Source of the DNA: CAZCDS01 sp964497585
GTDB taxonomy: Bacteria; Desulfobacterota; Desulfomonilia; Desulfomonilales; Desulfomonilaceae
Direction of reading: 5' to 3'
Assembly: GCA_964497585.1 (NCBI GenBank)
Contig: CAZCDS010000027.1
Span: forward strand, 18,087-82,086
DNA: 64,000 nt
Shown here: piece by piece, positions 9,325-16,858 of the stretch
Layout of the letters: the number at the start of each line of letters is the position of its first letter
How positions within the stretch are numbered: the first letter of the stretch is position 1
Made by a program: the position numbers and the translations under genes
Notes under the pieces: generated by a model
What the model was told of the DNA's origin: nothing
Databases searched by the model: none
What the model saw: only the letters and a program-made list of their open reading frames with translations

Positions 9325-10080
9325 ATGAAATGTCCCGGACAAGACCCCCGATTCTGGAAGTTCGACGCAATATTCGAAGTGGAATGCCCGAATTGTGGTT
9401 ATGTCACCGAGTTTTTCAAGGACGAGACGAGGCGAACCTGCAAGAAATGTGGGGAAAAGGTGCTTAATCCTAAGATGGACTTCGGATGCGCCGCGCACTG
9501 CAAATTCGCCAAGGATTGCTTTGGAGACCTGCCTCCCGAGTTGATCAAAGAGAAAGAGGACCTTTTCAAGGACCGGGTCGCAGTGGAGATGAAACTCTAC
9601 TTTAAACAGGACTTCAAGCGAATCGGTCACGCGGCCAAAGTTGCACGGCACGCGGAGAAACTCGTTCACGAGGAGAAGGGCGACCCGGCCGTGGTGCTCA
9701 CCGCGGCGTACCTCCACGACATCGGCATAAAGAATGCTGAAGAGAAGTACCACAGCGCGGCTCCTCGGTATCAGCACGAGGAAGGGCCACCGGTGGCGAG
9801 GGAAATCCTTGTCAAGCTCGACGCCAACGAGCGTCTGATCGAAGAAGTCTGCGACATCATCGGACACCACCACAGCCCCCGTGACGAAGAGACCACCAAT
9901 TTCAAGGTACTTTTCGATGCGGACACCATTGTCAACCTTGAAGAAAAGCACAAAAAAGATCCGTACACTCCAGAGAAGCTCTCCGATATCATCGAGACGA
10001 GACTCTTGACGGAAAGCGGAAAAGCGCTGGCCCGGAACCTCTTCTTGGGAGAAGAACCGCAAGCGGCCGCCAACCGCTAA
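9325..10080 (+). CDS. HD-domain phosphohydrolase-like protein with Cys-rich N-terminus
   Basis: The 251-residue protein starts with a zinc-ribbon-like section (CPNCG, then CKKCG), followed by a second cysteine group (GCAAHCKFAKDCFG, residues about 53-66). The rest is an HD domain: IGHAAKVARHAEKL supplies the first histidine, AYLHDIGI the HD pair, and HHHSPRDE the later metal-binding histidines. HD enzymes hydrolyse phosphate esters; no substrate can be named. A Cys-rich metal site joined to an HD domain suggests redox or metal gating, which is inference. AGGTGAG lies six bases before the ATG. The gene lies between the siroheme protein and the ferredoxin-like protein, behind its own operator-like palindrome. 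Confidence 0.78.
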   Translation: MKCPGQDPRFWKFDAIFEVECPNCGYVTEFFKDETRRTCKKCGEKVLNPKMDFGCAAHCKFAKDCFGDLPPELIKEKEDLFKDRVAVEMKLYFKQDFKRIGHAAKVARHAEKLVHEEKGDPAVVLTAAYLHDIGIKNAEEKYHSAAPRYQHEEGPPVAREILVKLDANERLIEEVCDIIGHHHSPRDEETTNFKVLFDADTIVNLEEKHKKDPYTPEKLSDIIETRLLTESGKALARNLFLGEEPQAAANR

Positions 10081-10118
10081 ATGTCTACGCCTCACCAATT
10101 TAGGAAGGGAGAGAGAAG

Positions 10119-10880
10119 ATGAGTCAGGCACGCAAAATAATAGAAATAGATGAGGAGCTTTGTGACGGCTGCGGCAACTGCATTATTACCTGCGCGGAAG
10201 GCGCTCTCGAACTCGTGGACGGCAAGGCCAAACTCGTATCGGACATTCTCTGTGACGGCCTGGGCGCGTGCCTCGGTGAGTGCCCGACCGGCGCGCTGAG
10301 AATTATCGAGCGGCAGGCCGGCGAATTCGATGAAGAAGCAGTGGAAAAGCGCCTCGAAGAAATCAAGAAGGTAGAAAAGGCGCGTCCGGCCCATCCCGAA
10401 CCGCAGTTCGGTTGCCCTTCGGCTCGAATACAGACTTTTGACAGACCGACGCCTTGCCAGGCGGCAAACGAGCCCGTCGTTCAAGCGAGCGCACGGTCCG
10501 CGCTCAGGCAATGGCCGGTCCAGATAAATCTCGTACCGCCGACCGCACCGTTCCTCAAGAACGCAGATTTGCTTGTGACAGCAGACTGCACCCCCTTTGC
10601 GTACGCCAATTTCCACCAGGACTTCCTTGAAGGCAAGGTCCTCATGGTCGGGTGTCCGAAGTTCGATGACACCGAAGCCTACCTGGAGAAATTCACCGAA
10701 ATCTTTAACAAAGCCGACATCCGAAGTGTTACAACCGTTTTCATGGAAGTCCCGTGCTGTCACGGCCTGCCCATGATCGTGAAAAGGGCCCTTGAGGAAT
10801 CGGGTAAAAACATCCCGGTGGAACATGTGATCATCAGTGTGACGGGAGAGATTCTCCGAAGACAAAAGATGGTGGCCTGA
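10119..10880 (+). CDS. Ferredoxin-domain protein with an incomplete second cluster and Cys-containing C-terminal domain
   Basis: The 253-residue protein opens with a complete CDGCGNCIITC motif (C15, C18, C21, C25). A second motif follows in which one cysteine position is leucine (C45...C51...C55-P). A single [4Fe-4S] plus an atypical second cluster is therefore likely. The C-terminal half has DLLVTADCTPFAY, VLMVGCPKFDD and MEVPCCHGL segments, an alpha/beta domain with conserved cysteines. Similar proteins accompany the hybrid-cluster-protein (FrdX-like) regulon in anaerobes. No hcp gene is present here. The gene follows the HD gene by 38 bases with GGAAGGGAGAG upstream, and is probably co-transcribed. 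It may pass electrons to the siroheme protein. Confidence 0.78.
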   Translation: MSQARKIIEIDEELCDGCGNCIITCAEGALELVDGKAKLVSDILCDGLGACLGECPTGALRIIERQAGEFDEEAVEKRLEEIKKVEKARPAHPEPQFGCPSARIQTFDRPTPCQAANEPVVQASARSALRQWPVQINLVPPTAPFLKNADLLVTADCTPFAYANFHQDFLEGKVLMVGCPKFDDTEAYLEKFTEIFNKADIRSVTTVFMEVPCCHGLPMIVKRALEESGKNIPVEHVIISVTGEILRRQKMVA

Positions 10881-11101
10881 GGCTAACGTGATCCGACTCC
10901 TCGATTGGGAGAGCAGCCGCGTGGCAACAGCGCAGCAGGCCAAGGTGCGGAGGTCAGGGGCTTGCGGGAATTCAACTTCCAAGCCGTTATACCACCGCGC
11001 GTTGGCATGAATTGGTGGAACTTCACATTCCGAGAGTGAATGCGGGGGATTCTTTTTGCAGGAAGGGTCTTGTCGCATTCCCCTTTCAAAGACGGACGAC
11101 A

Positions 11102-11443
11102 TCACTCGTCAGGCGAGAAGATGGCCGCGATCTCGGCCGCGATTACCGGGACGATTTCTTGCGCGTACTCCCAGATCTCGTCGAAGAGTGCAGGGGGAGA
11201 GCCCCTCACGAGCGAATCCCCGAATGCAAGGATGCGGTCCCATGGTACGGACGGGTGCTCGGTCCTGAAATCTTCCGGGATGCTTCGAACCGTACCCGCC
11301 ATCGCGATGATCTGTGCGATCACCGCGGAGCGGCGCATGATGTCCAGGAGGAACGCCTCCTTATCGACACCCTGGACGAACTGTCGGATCAGACGCGCGC
11401 GGCGAAGAAGGTCCGCAAGATGCCTGGATTCCAATCGTAGCAC
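11102..11443 (-). CDS. HepT-like (DUF86) protein lacking the RX4HXY toxin motif
   Basis: The 113-residue helical protein resembles the HepT/DUF86 family. It has an IRQFVQG..KEAFL.D..RR.AVIAQII section, then EHPSVPWDRI and a C-terminal E...IVPVIAAEI helix. HepT RNase-like toxins carry an RN....H.Y motif directly after the PW.. segment. Here that stretch reads FGDSLVRGS, so the arginine, histidine and tyrosine are all replaced. No MntA-type nucleotidyltransferase antitoxin is adjacent. It may be a diverged non-toxic relative or a decaying remnant. The start is a GTG with GGGA nine bases upstream. The overlapping plus-strand frame (11012-11440) shows no family. Confidence 0.55.
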   Translation of the reverse strand: MLRLESRHLADLLRRARLIRQFVQGVDKEAFLLDIMRRSAVIAQIIAMAGTVRSIPEDFRTEHPSVPWDRILAFGDSLVRGSPPALFDEIWEYAQEIVPVIAAEIAAIFSPDE

Positions 11444-11535
11444 GAGCTGGTTTCCCGTTTCTCACAGAAGTTCGGTCGCAGCCCATTCGCCTGACGACGC
11501 CGGGTGTGTTTTGAGACCTTTGTCGGGTCGCGCGC

Positions 11536-12612
11536 TCACTGGTGAACTGTTCTTTTCGATGACGGTTTCTTCGGCGGGTGGAGTATGCTGTTGACGTCGG
11601 TAACTCCTTCCAGGTCGGCTCTCCTGGCGAACTGGTCGTCAACGAGACCGCGGATGTCGTTGTTGTCCAACAGCTTGAAGTGGACCATGGTGTCGGCAAG
11701 CTGCTGGATTTCAGATTCCTTTGGGATGAATCGGTCGTAGACGATCCGTCCGGGTGGAGTCTGAAGCGCGTATTCCACGAGTGCCACCGGTTGATTCCAG
11801 TACTGTGCAGCTATGCGCGCTGCCTCTTTAGGATGGTCTTTCGCCCAAAGACCTGACCGTGCCGCTCCCTGGACAAGCATTTGGACCCAGTCGGGGTGCT
11901 TGTCGATGAGACTCTGCTTGACCAGCACGAGATTGCATATGAAGCCCGGCCATATCTGCCGGACATAATAAAGGACCTTTGATTCACCGGTGCTGGTCGT
12001 CTGCGCAGCAAAGGGTTCTCCGACAAAGTAGGCGTCCAGGGCGCCTGCAGCAAGCGCCGATGCCATATCGGGAGGATTCATTTCCACGATATTGAGGTCT
12101 TTCTCACCGAGGCCGAACTTTTCAGCCAGTCTTCGCGCTGCCAGATTGTGGCCCGAATAGCGCATGGGAACGGCAATGCTCTTCCCGGCCAGATCCGCAA
12201 AGTCCTTCACAGTGAGACCCTTGCGGTAGACCAGGGTGCTCTCGTGTCGGTTACCGATGTAGACGATGCGTACGCCCGCGTCCTGCTGGTGAAGCACAAT
12301 GGCGAGCGGCGCTATGATGAACGCGGCCTGTATCTCGTCGCTCCGGAGGGCCTCGCCCATCTCCGCGAAGGAACCGAATTTCAGTGCCTCGAACCTCAGC
12401 CCGTTGCCCTTCCTCGTTGCGTAGTCAAGTAGGGGGCATGCGAGATTCGTGATTACCGGCATGTATCCCATGCGAAGCACCTGTCGTGCTCCGTGTTCGA
12501 AGTTCAACTTGTAGTGGAGCCACGAAATAAGGACCAGCCAGCAAACCGCGAAGATCAGCACCAGCCATCCCACCGGGATCGCCAGGCTGCTATCCTTCAG
12601 GCTAAAGCGCAT
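11536..12612 (-). CDS. NitT/TauT-type ABC transporter substrate-binding protein, membrane-anchored
   Basis: The protein of about 358 residues has an uncleaved-looking N-terminal transmembrane segment (PVGWLVLIFAVCWLVLISWL). An NMT1/SsuA-like periplasmic binding domain follows (VLRMGYMPVITNLACPLLDYA...AAFIIAPLAIVL...GKSIAVPMRYSGHNLAAR...ALAAGALDAYFVGEPFAA). Such proteins deliver nitrate, sulfonates, taurine or pyrimidine precursors; the substrate cannot be read from sequence. The start overlaps the ATPase gene by 11 bases; a GTG at 12621 is an alternative. It is the last gene of the permease-ATPase-binding protein operon. The C-terminus is basic and low in complexity. Confidence 0.85.
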   Translation of the reverse strand: MRFSLKDSSLAIPVGWLVLIFAVCWLVLISWLHYKLNFEHGARQVLRMGYMPVITNLACPLLDYATRKGNGLRFEALKFGSFAEMGEALRSDEIQAAFIIAPLAIVLHQQDAGVRIVYIGNRHESTLVYRKGLTVKDFADLAGKSIAVPMRYSGHNLAARRLAEKFGLGEKDLNIVEMNPPDMASALAAGALDAYFVGEPFAAQTTSTGESKVLYYVRQIWPGFICNLVLVKQSLIDKHPDWVQMLVQGAARSGLWAKDHPKEAARIAAQYWNQPVALVEYALQTPPGRIVYDRFIPKESEIQQLADTMVHFKLLDNNDIRGLVDDQFARRADLEGVTDVNSILHPPKKPSSKRTVHQ

Positions 12613-13402
12613 AGTGGACACCCAATTCCGTGTAAATCCCTCTCCGGAAATCTTCCAGGGCCGAATCCTTGTAGAAGTCCCGGGGGTGCGGAAACTCTAC
12701 CTTTGAATCAATTCGCACAACCGCGGGCCGATCGCTGAAGACAACTACGCGGTCGGCCGTAATCAAAGCCTCATCAATGTCGTGCGTAATGAAGATAATC
12801 GTCTTCCTGAAAAGCTGCTGCATATTAAGCACTTCCTCTCGCATCTTCACTCGCGTCAGGAAGTCCAGTCCGGCAAAGGGCTCGTCCATGAACAGAATCG
12901 CAGGGTTGATCACGAGAGCTCTGGCCAACTCCGCACGGCGTTGCATGCCGCCGGAAAGCTGGTGGGGATAGTGGCTCTCAAACCCGGTCAGGTCAACCAT
13001 GTCGATGTATTCCTGAACCTTGTCCCTCTGTTCCTCTCTATTCCCTATATGGCGCAATCCAAGCACCACGTTCTCATAGACCGTCATCCAGGGGAGCAGC
13101 CCGCTGTGCTGGAATACGAAGATGTTGTCCGAACTCGGGCCGGTAACCTGCTTGCCGTCGGTCAGGACCGTGCCGCTCGTGGGAAAGTCGAATCCCGCCA
13201 CAATTCTGGCAAAGGTCGTCTTGCCGCACCCGGAGGGGCCGAGAATGCAGACCAACTCTCCATCCTCGAACTCGAGGCTGACGTCGTTGAGCACGAGGAG
13301 ACAGTCCCCGCGGTGCAGATCGGTATCCGAATTGACCTGGCGCTGAATCGCACGGCGTTCCACAAACTCCTTGCAAAGGTTCCTGACCAGGACGTGTCCC
13401 AT
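12602..13402 (-). CDS. NitT/TauT-type ABC transporter ATP-binding protein
   Basis: The 266-residue ATPase shows Walker A GPSGCGKTTFARI, a Q-loop at VFQHSGLLPWMTV, the signature LSGGMQRRAELARAL, Walker B ILFMDEPFAGLD and the switch histidine in IFITHDIDEAL. The PWMTV wording after the Q-loop is typical of the SsuB/TauB/NrtD branch. It lies one base from the permease gene stop and overlaps the binding-protein gene, so the three are translationally coupled. It should power import across the cytoplasmic membrane. Confidence 0.92.
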   Translation of the reverse strand: MGHVLVRNLCKEFVERRAIQRQVNSDTDLHRGDCLLVLNDVSLEFEDGELVCILGPSGCGKTTFARIVAGFDFPTSGTVLTDGKQVTGPSSDNIFVFQHSGLLPWMTVYENVVLGLRHIGNREEQRDKVQEYIDMVDLTGFESHYPHQLSGGMQRRAELARALVINPAILFMDEPFAGLDFLTRVKMREEVLNMQQLFRKTIIFITHDIDEALITADRVVVFSDRPAVVRIDSKVEFPHPRDFYKDSALEDFRRGIYTELGVHYAL

Positions 13403-13403
13403 G

Positions 13404-14171
13404 TTAAACGGACCCCCATCCGATGGATTCGATCTTATTCAACTGGGAGATTACGCGATCAAGGAGTATCCCTATCACCCCGATGGCGATCATCGCGTCC
13501 ATAACGTAGTCCATCCTCAACGCGTTGCGGGAATCCAACACCAGGTAGCCCAGGCCCGATTTCACCGCGATCATCTCGGCAGCCACAACAACAAGCCAGG
13601 CTACACCGAGGCTTATTCGGAGTGCCGGAAGCATCTCCGGCAAAATGGCCGGCACAATGATCTTCGTGACCGTCTCCAGTCTCGTGAAGTTGAAGTTGGC
13701 CGCCACTTGGAAATAGATCGACTTGATATGATTCACCGAGGTTATCGAAGAGATAAGCAGAGGGAAGAAGCTCGCCAGAAAAATAAGAAAGACCGCAGGC
13801 TTATCACCGATTCCGAACCATAGGACCGCCAGAGGTATCCAGGCGAGAGGCGAGATCGGACGCAGAAACTGTATCAGCGCATTTGTCATCACCTGGCCGG
13901 TTTTCCACCAGCCGAGTATGATTCCCAGGGGCAAACCGAAGATCACCGCCAAATAGAAGCCGACAGTGACCCGAAAAAGGCTCGCAACCGAGTGCTGAAT
14001 CAGAGTGCCGTCTCGGAGGAGTTCCCACATGCCGACCGCGGCTTCCCAGGGACTCGGGAAAACTGCCACGCTCCAGCCGCTCACCCTTTTGACTATTTCC
14101 CAGATGACGACAAGTATCACGAACGATGATGCGGGCAGCAGGAAGCGATTGAGCCTGTTGAAGAATTCCAT
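13404..14171 (-). CDS. NitT/TauT-type ABC transporter permease
   Basis: The 255-residue membrane protein has about six hydrophobic segments. The permease EAA-like loop lies around residues 165-195 (AANFNFTRLETVTKIIVPAILPEMLPALRI). It matches the BPD_transp_1 permeases of SsuC/TauC type. The ATG at 14171 is preceded by TAGGAGG at a five-base spacing, which decides the start; in-frame starts further upstream are outside the family length. It is the first gene of the three-gene transporter operon, so the promoter should lie in 14172-14300. Confidence 0.9.
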   Translation of the reverse strand: MEFFNRLNRFLLPASSFVILVVIWEIVKRVSGWSVAVFPSPWEAAVGMWELLRDGTLIQHSVASLFRVTVGFYLAVIFGLPLGIILGWWKTGQVMTNALIQFLRPISPLAWIPLAVLWFGIGDKPAVFLIFLASFFPLLISSITSVNHIKSIYFQVAANFNFTRLETVTKIIVPAILPEMLPALRISLGVAWLVVVAAEMIAVKSGLGYLVLDSRNALRMDYVMDAMIAIGVIGILLDRVISQLNKIESIGWGSV

Positions 14172-14585
14172 GGTCCCTCCTAAGCCCGCTTCTCGGTACT
14201 CCCTGACAGTGTCCGATTCCATCAGTCGAAGCAAAGAATCAAAATAGCATCATACGATACAATTCCAAGAAATTAAACCTCAAAATGCCAAAAACGATCA
14301 TCTTTTAAAAATGTTAAGTGACTCATTAAATCGATACAGTCATGTCTCATCGCAATCCACTGAAAAGCATGGGTACTCTCGGCTCGATAATCAGTGATTT
14401 TTTTCTTGACGGAGAGGCAAGACGTTGCTACGGAACCCTCGACTCAAATGTGTGTTTTCGGAATAAGCTGCTGGTTCACGCAGAGAATGGGATCACGCAT
14501 TGCGTCGTAGCATCAGAGAGGTGAGTTTCAAGAATCCGGTGGAAGCACCTGTGAGCATACCCGGCCGGAGGAGGAAAGGGAGATC
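14172..14585. other. Divergent AT-rich intergenic region
   Basis: About 410 bases separate the ABC permease (minus) from the TonB-C protein (plus). The part from about 14230 to 14340 is clearly AT-rich and should hold the promoters of both. I could not choose a -35/-10 pair confidently, and no gene is visible. Confidence 0.4.
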
Positions 14586-15197
14586 ATGAGAAAAAGTGTA
14601 ATCGCTGCAATCATTGTTGCGGCTCTGTGCGTTGCCCTGCCAGCGGGAGCTGCGGATACACATACGACGTTGTCGTACCAGGTGGTGGTGGATGGCACCA
14701 CACGCAACAAGGCTCTCAACGACTACGCTCTGTTGACACGGGACGCGATCCAACGAGTCTGGAAGACCCCACTTGATCTCAACGTCCCGGGCGCGCTCAA
14801 GGGGCGCGTCAGGATCGACTACATCGTAAGAAGAAGCGGCCAACTGGAATCGGCGAGGATTGTGAAAGGGTCCGGACGGCCGGACATGGACCGTTCCTTG
14901 ATGAAAGCCATTCGCTCGGCGCAGCCTTTTCCTCCCTTTCCAGACGGGGTCGAGGCAGGGCGGATCCTCGTGCGGGCCAATTTCATCGTCGCGGACCTGC
15001 CCACGGCTGGAGTCACGCGTGTGAGCCAACCGGTCCCGCTTGCCAAGAAGCCCAGCGCGGCACCCACCACCACGAGCCTGAAGAAACTCATGTGGGGCCG
15101 CCCCGCGGGCACGTCAGTCGCGCCGACCGGTACGAAGCAGGGGGTAAAACCACCGCGGCCGCCTGTCAAGAAGCTCATGTGGGGCACCACACGGTAG
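14586..15197 (+). CDS. Exported protein with a TonB C-terminal-like domain
   Basis: The 203-residue product has a clean signal peptide (MRKSVIAAIIVAALC...PAGAADT). A TonB-C-like fold follows (LKGRVRIDYIVRRSGQLESARIVKGSGRPDMDRSLMKAIRSAQPFPPFP). The usual TonB membrane anchor and long proline spacer are missing, so it is unlikely to be an energy transducer; it may be a periplasmic adaptor. The C-terminal 60 residues are low in complexity and contain LKKLMWGRP and VKKLMWGTT, an internal repeat. AGGAGG lies upstream of the ATG. The gene is convergent with pyruvate kinase. Confidence 0.75.
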   Translation: MRKSVIAAIIVAALCVALPAGAADTHTTLSYQVVVDGTTRNKALNDYALLTRDAIQRVWKTPLDLNVPGALKGRVRIDYIVRRSGQLESARIVKGSGRPDMDRSLMKAIRSAQPFPPFPDGVEAGRILVRANFIVADLPTAGVTRVSQPVPLAKKPSAAPTTTSLKKLMWGRPAGTSVAPTGTKQGVKPPRPPVKKLMWGTTR

Positions 15198-15307
15198 ACG
15201 CTGAGAAGAGCACCTGAGCGGTCCGGCTCGGGCCAAGCGCGCAGCGCGAGCAGCCAATCCCGAGTCCGGCCCTGCTCCATCCCAAGAGGGTCATTTAGGA
15301 GCGGTAA

Positions 15308-15337
15308 GAGCCCGTTTCACTATGCTGGAACGGGCTC
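15308..15337 (-). terminator. Hairpin overlapping the 3' end of pyruvate kinase
   Basis: The arms GAGCCCGTT and AACGGGCTC form a nine-base perfect stem with a 12-base loop. The pyk stop codon lies within the loop. No T-run follows on either strand, so its strength as an intrinsic terminator is doubtful. It lies between two convergent genes. Confidence 0.45.
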
Positions 15338-16765
15338 GGTGGTTTCCGAGCCGACGGTTCGCACGATCAGCGAGTTTGTCGCCTTGTGGTCCGTTATGGG
15401 GAGGCCCATGACAAGAGCGACCGACTGGCCCATTCCGGCAATTTTCTTCTTGATCAGGACCTCGTCAATCTGCCGCATCAAAGCCTCAAAATCGGGCGCG
15501 AGGTCGCACAGGTGGGGCGTCACGCCGCGGCTCAGTACGAGAAACTTTTGCAGGAACGGATCAGATACAAAAGCGTGTATCGGAGCATCGGGTCTGAGGG
15601 CCGCAATGTCCAGTGCCGTCTGGCCGGAGACCGTGACCGCCACAATGTTCCCAAGGCCCAGGTCCTGGGCCGCGACGACTGCGGAATGGCAGACCGCCTT
15701 GGCAACTTCGTCCCCGCGAAGCTCCTTTATTTTCCAATGTTCAGCGGAGTACGTCTCCTGAAAAGTTTCAGCCTGAACGGCTATATTGTTCATCATTTTA
15801 ACTGCTTGGACCGGATGCTGCCCCACTGCGGTCTCTCCGGAAAGCATCAGAGCATCGGTGCCGTCGAAGACCGCATTGGCTACGTCCGCGGCTTCGGCCC
15901 GCGTCGGGAGCAGACCGCGGGTCATCGATTCGAGCATCTGCGTGGCCGTGATCACTGGCACGCCCAGATGGTTGGCCTTCCTGATGATAGTCTTCTGGAG
16001 GATGGGCAAGCGTTCGATCGGTACTTCAACCCCGAGGTCTCCCCGTGCAACCATGACCGAGTCGGACGCTTCGAGTATCTCATCGAGGTTGTCGAGGCAC
16101 GCGGACCGCTCGAGCTTCGACACGACGGGACGTTCCTTGCCCATCTTGCGCATTTCTCTGCGGAGCAGCTCCACGTCAGAAGCCCGCGAGACAAAGGAGA
16201 GGGCGATCACGTCGAATCCCGTCTGAAGCCCGAAACGAACATCATCAATATCCTTGGGAGTAAGCGCCGGTGTGGAAAGGTCGGTCTCGGGCAAGTTCAC
16301 CCCTTTGTGGGGAGTGAGCGTTCCTCCTTCCACAACGCGGCATGTTACTCCCCGATCATCGACGCGGACACATTTCAGCCTAATCTTCCCGTCGTCTATC
16401 AGGACCATCTCGCCCGGTTTCACATCAGCTTCCAGGCTATCGTAAGCCACAGGAATTGAGGATTCATCACCAACAACATCCTCAGGGGTAAGTTCCACCT
16501 CGCTGCCCCGGTGGAGAACGGCCTGCTCTCCCTCCAATCTGCCCACTCGTATCTTGGGGCCCTGCACGTCCTGAATCAGCGTGACGGCCTTATCTAGCTT
16601 CCGGGATAGCTCGCGCGCGGTGTGATAAGCCTCGCTGTGCCGATCATGGGTTCCATGAGAAAAGTTGAATCTGAGCGCATCAGCTCCTGCGCGGATGATC
16701 GCCTCCATGGTGTCGGGAGCGTACGTGGCCGGTCCCAGGGTGGCCACAATCTTAGTCTTGCGCAT
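15320..16765 (-). CDS. pyk: Pyruvate kinase
   Basis: The 481-residue enzyme transfers phosphate from phosphoenolpyruvate to ADP in the last step of glycolysis. Visible marks are KIVATLGPA at the N-terminus, RFNFSHG (substrate-binding arginine and asparagine), IQDVQGPKIRVG, the catalytic-lysine region PVVSKLER, MVARGDLGVEVP, and ITATQMLESM with the following PTRAEAADVANAVFDG. The start at 16765 has GGAGGG three bases upstream; the longer frame from 16834 adds residues outside the family. The C-terminal domain is of normal length, and a short tail follows (SETTEPVPA). The gene appears monocistronic. Confidence 0.95.
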   Translation of the reverse strand: MRKTKIVATLGPATYAPDTMEAIIRAGADALRFNFSHGTHDRHSEAYHTARELSRKLDKAVTLIQDVQGPKIRVGRLEGEQAVLHRGSEVELTPEDVVGDESSIPVAYDSLEADVKPGEMVLIDDGKIRLKCVRVDDRGVTCRVVEGGTLTPHKGVNLPETDLSTPALTPKDIDDVRFGLQTGFDVIALSFVSRASDVELLRREMRKMGKERPVVSKLERSACLDNLDEILEASDSVMVARGDLGVEVPIERLPILQKTIIRKANHLGVPVITATQMLESMTRGLLPTRAEAADVANAVFDGTDALMLSGETAVGQHPVQAVKMMNNIAVQAETFQETYSAEHWKIKELRGDEVAKAVCHSAVVAAQDLGLGNIVAVTVSGQTALDIAALRPDAPIHAFVSDPFLQKFLVLSRGVTPHLCDLAPDFEALMRQIDEVLIKKKIAGMGQSVALVMGLPITDHKATNSLIVRTVGSETTEPVPA

Positions 16766-16858
16766 GTTCCCTCCGTAGAATGTTCGGGGGTAACCCGGAT
16801 GAGGCCGCTTACGGCCGCGTGCCTGACGATTCATGTGCCCTTGTGAGACGGAGTTCCG

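Noticed and set aside
9106..11105. Two long minus-strand open frames (341 and 337 codons) opposite the HD and ferredoxin-like genes
   Set aside because: Both lie antisense to recognisable proteins, lack ribosome binding sites and show no domain.
11102..11443. Active HepT/MntA toxin-antitoxin pair
   Set aside because: The toxin RX4HXY residues are missing and no nucleotidyltransferase antitoxin gene is adjacent.
15386..16459. Plus-strand open frame of 357 codons opposite pyruvate kinase
   Set aside because: It is antisense to a highly conserved enzyme and shows no domain.
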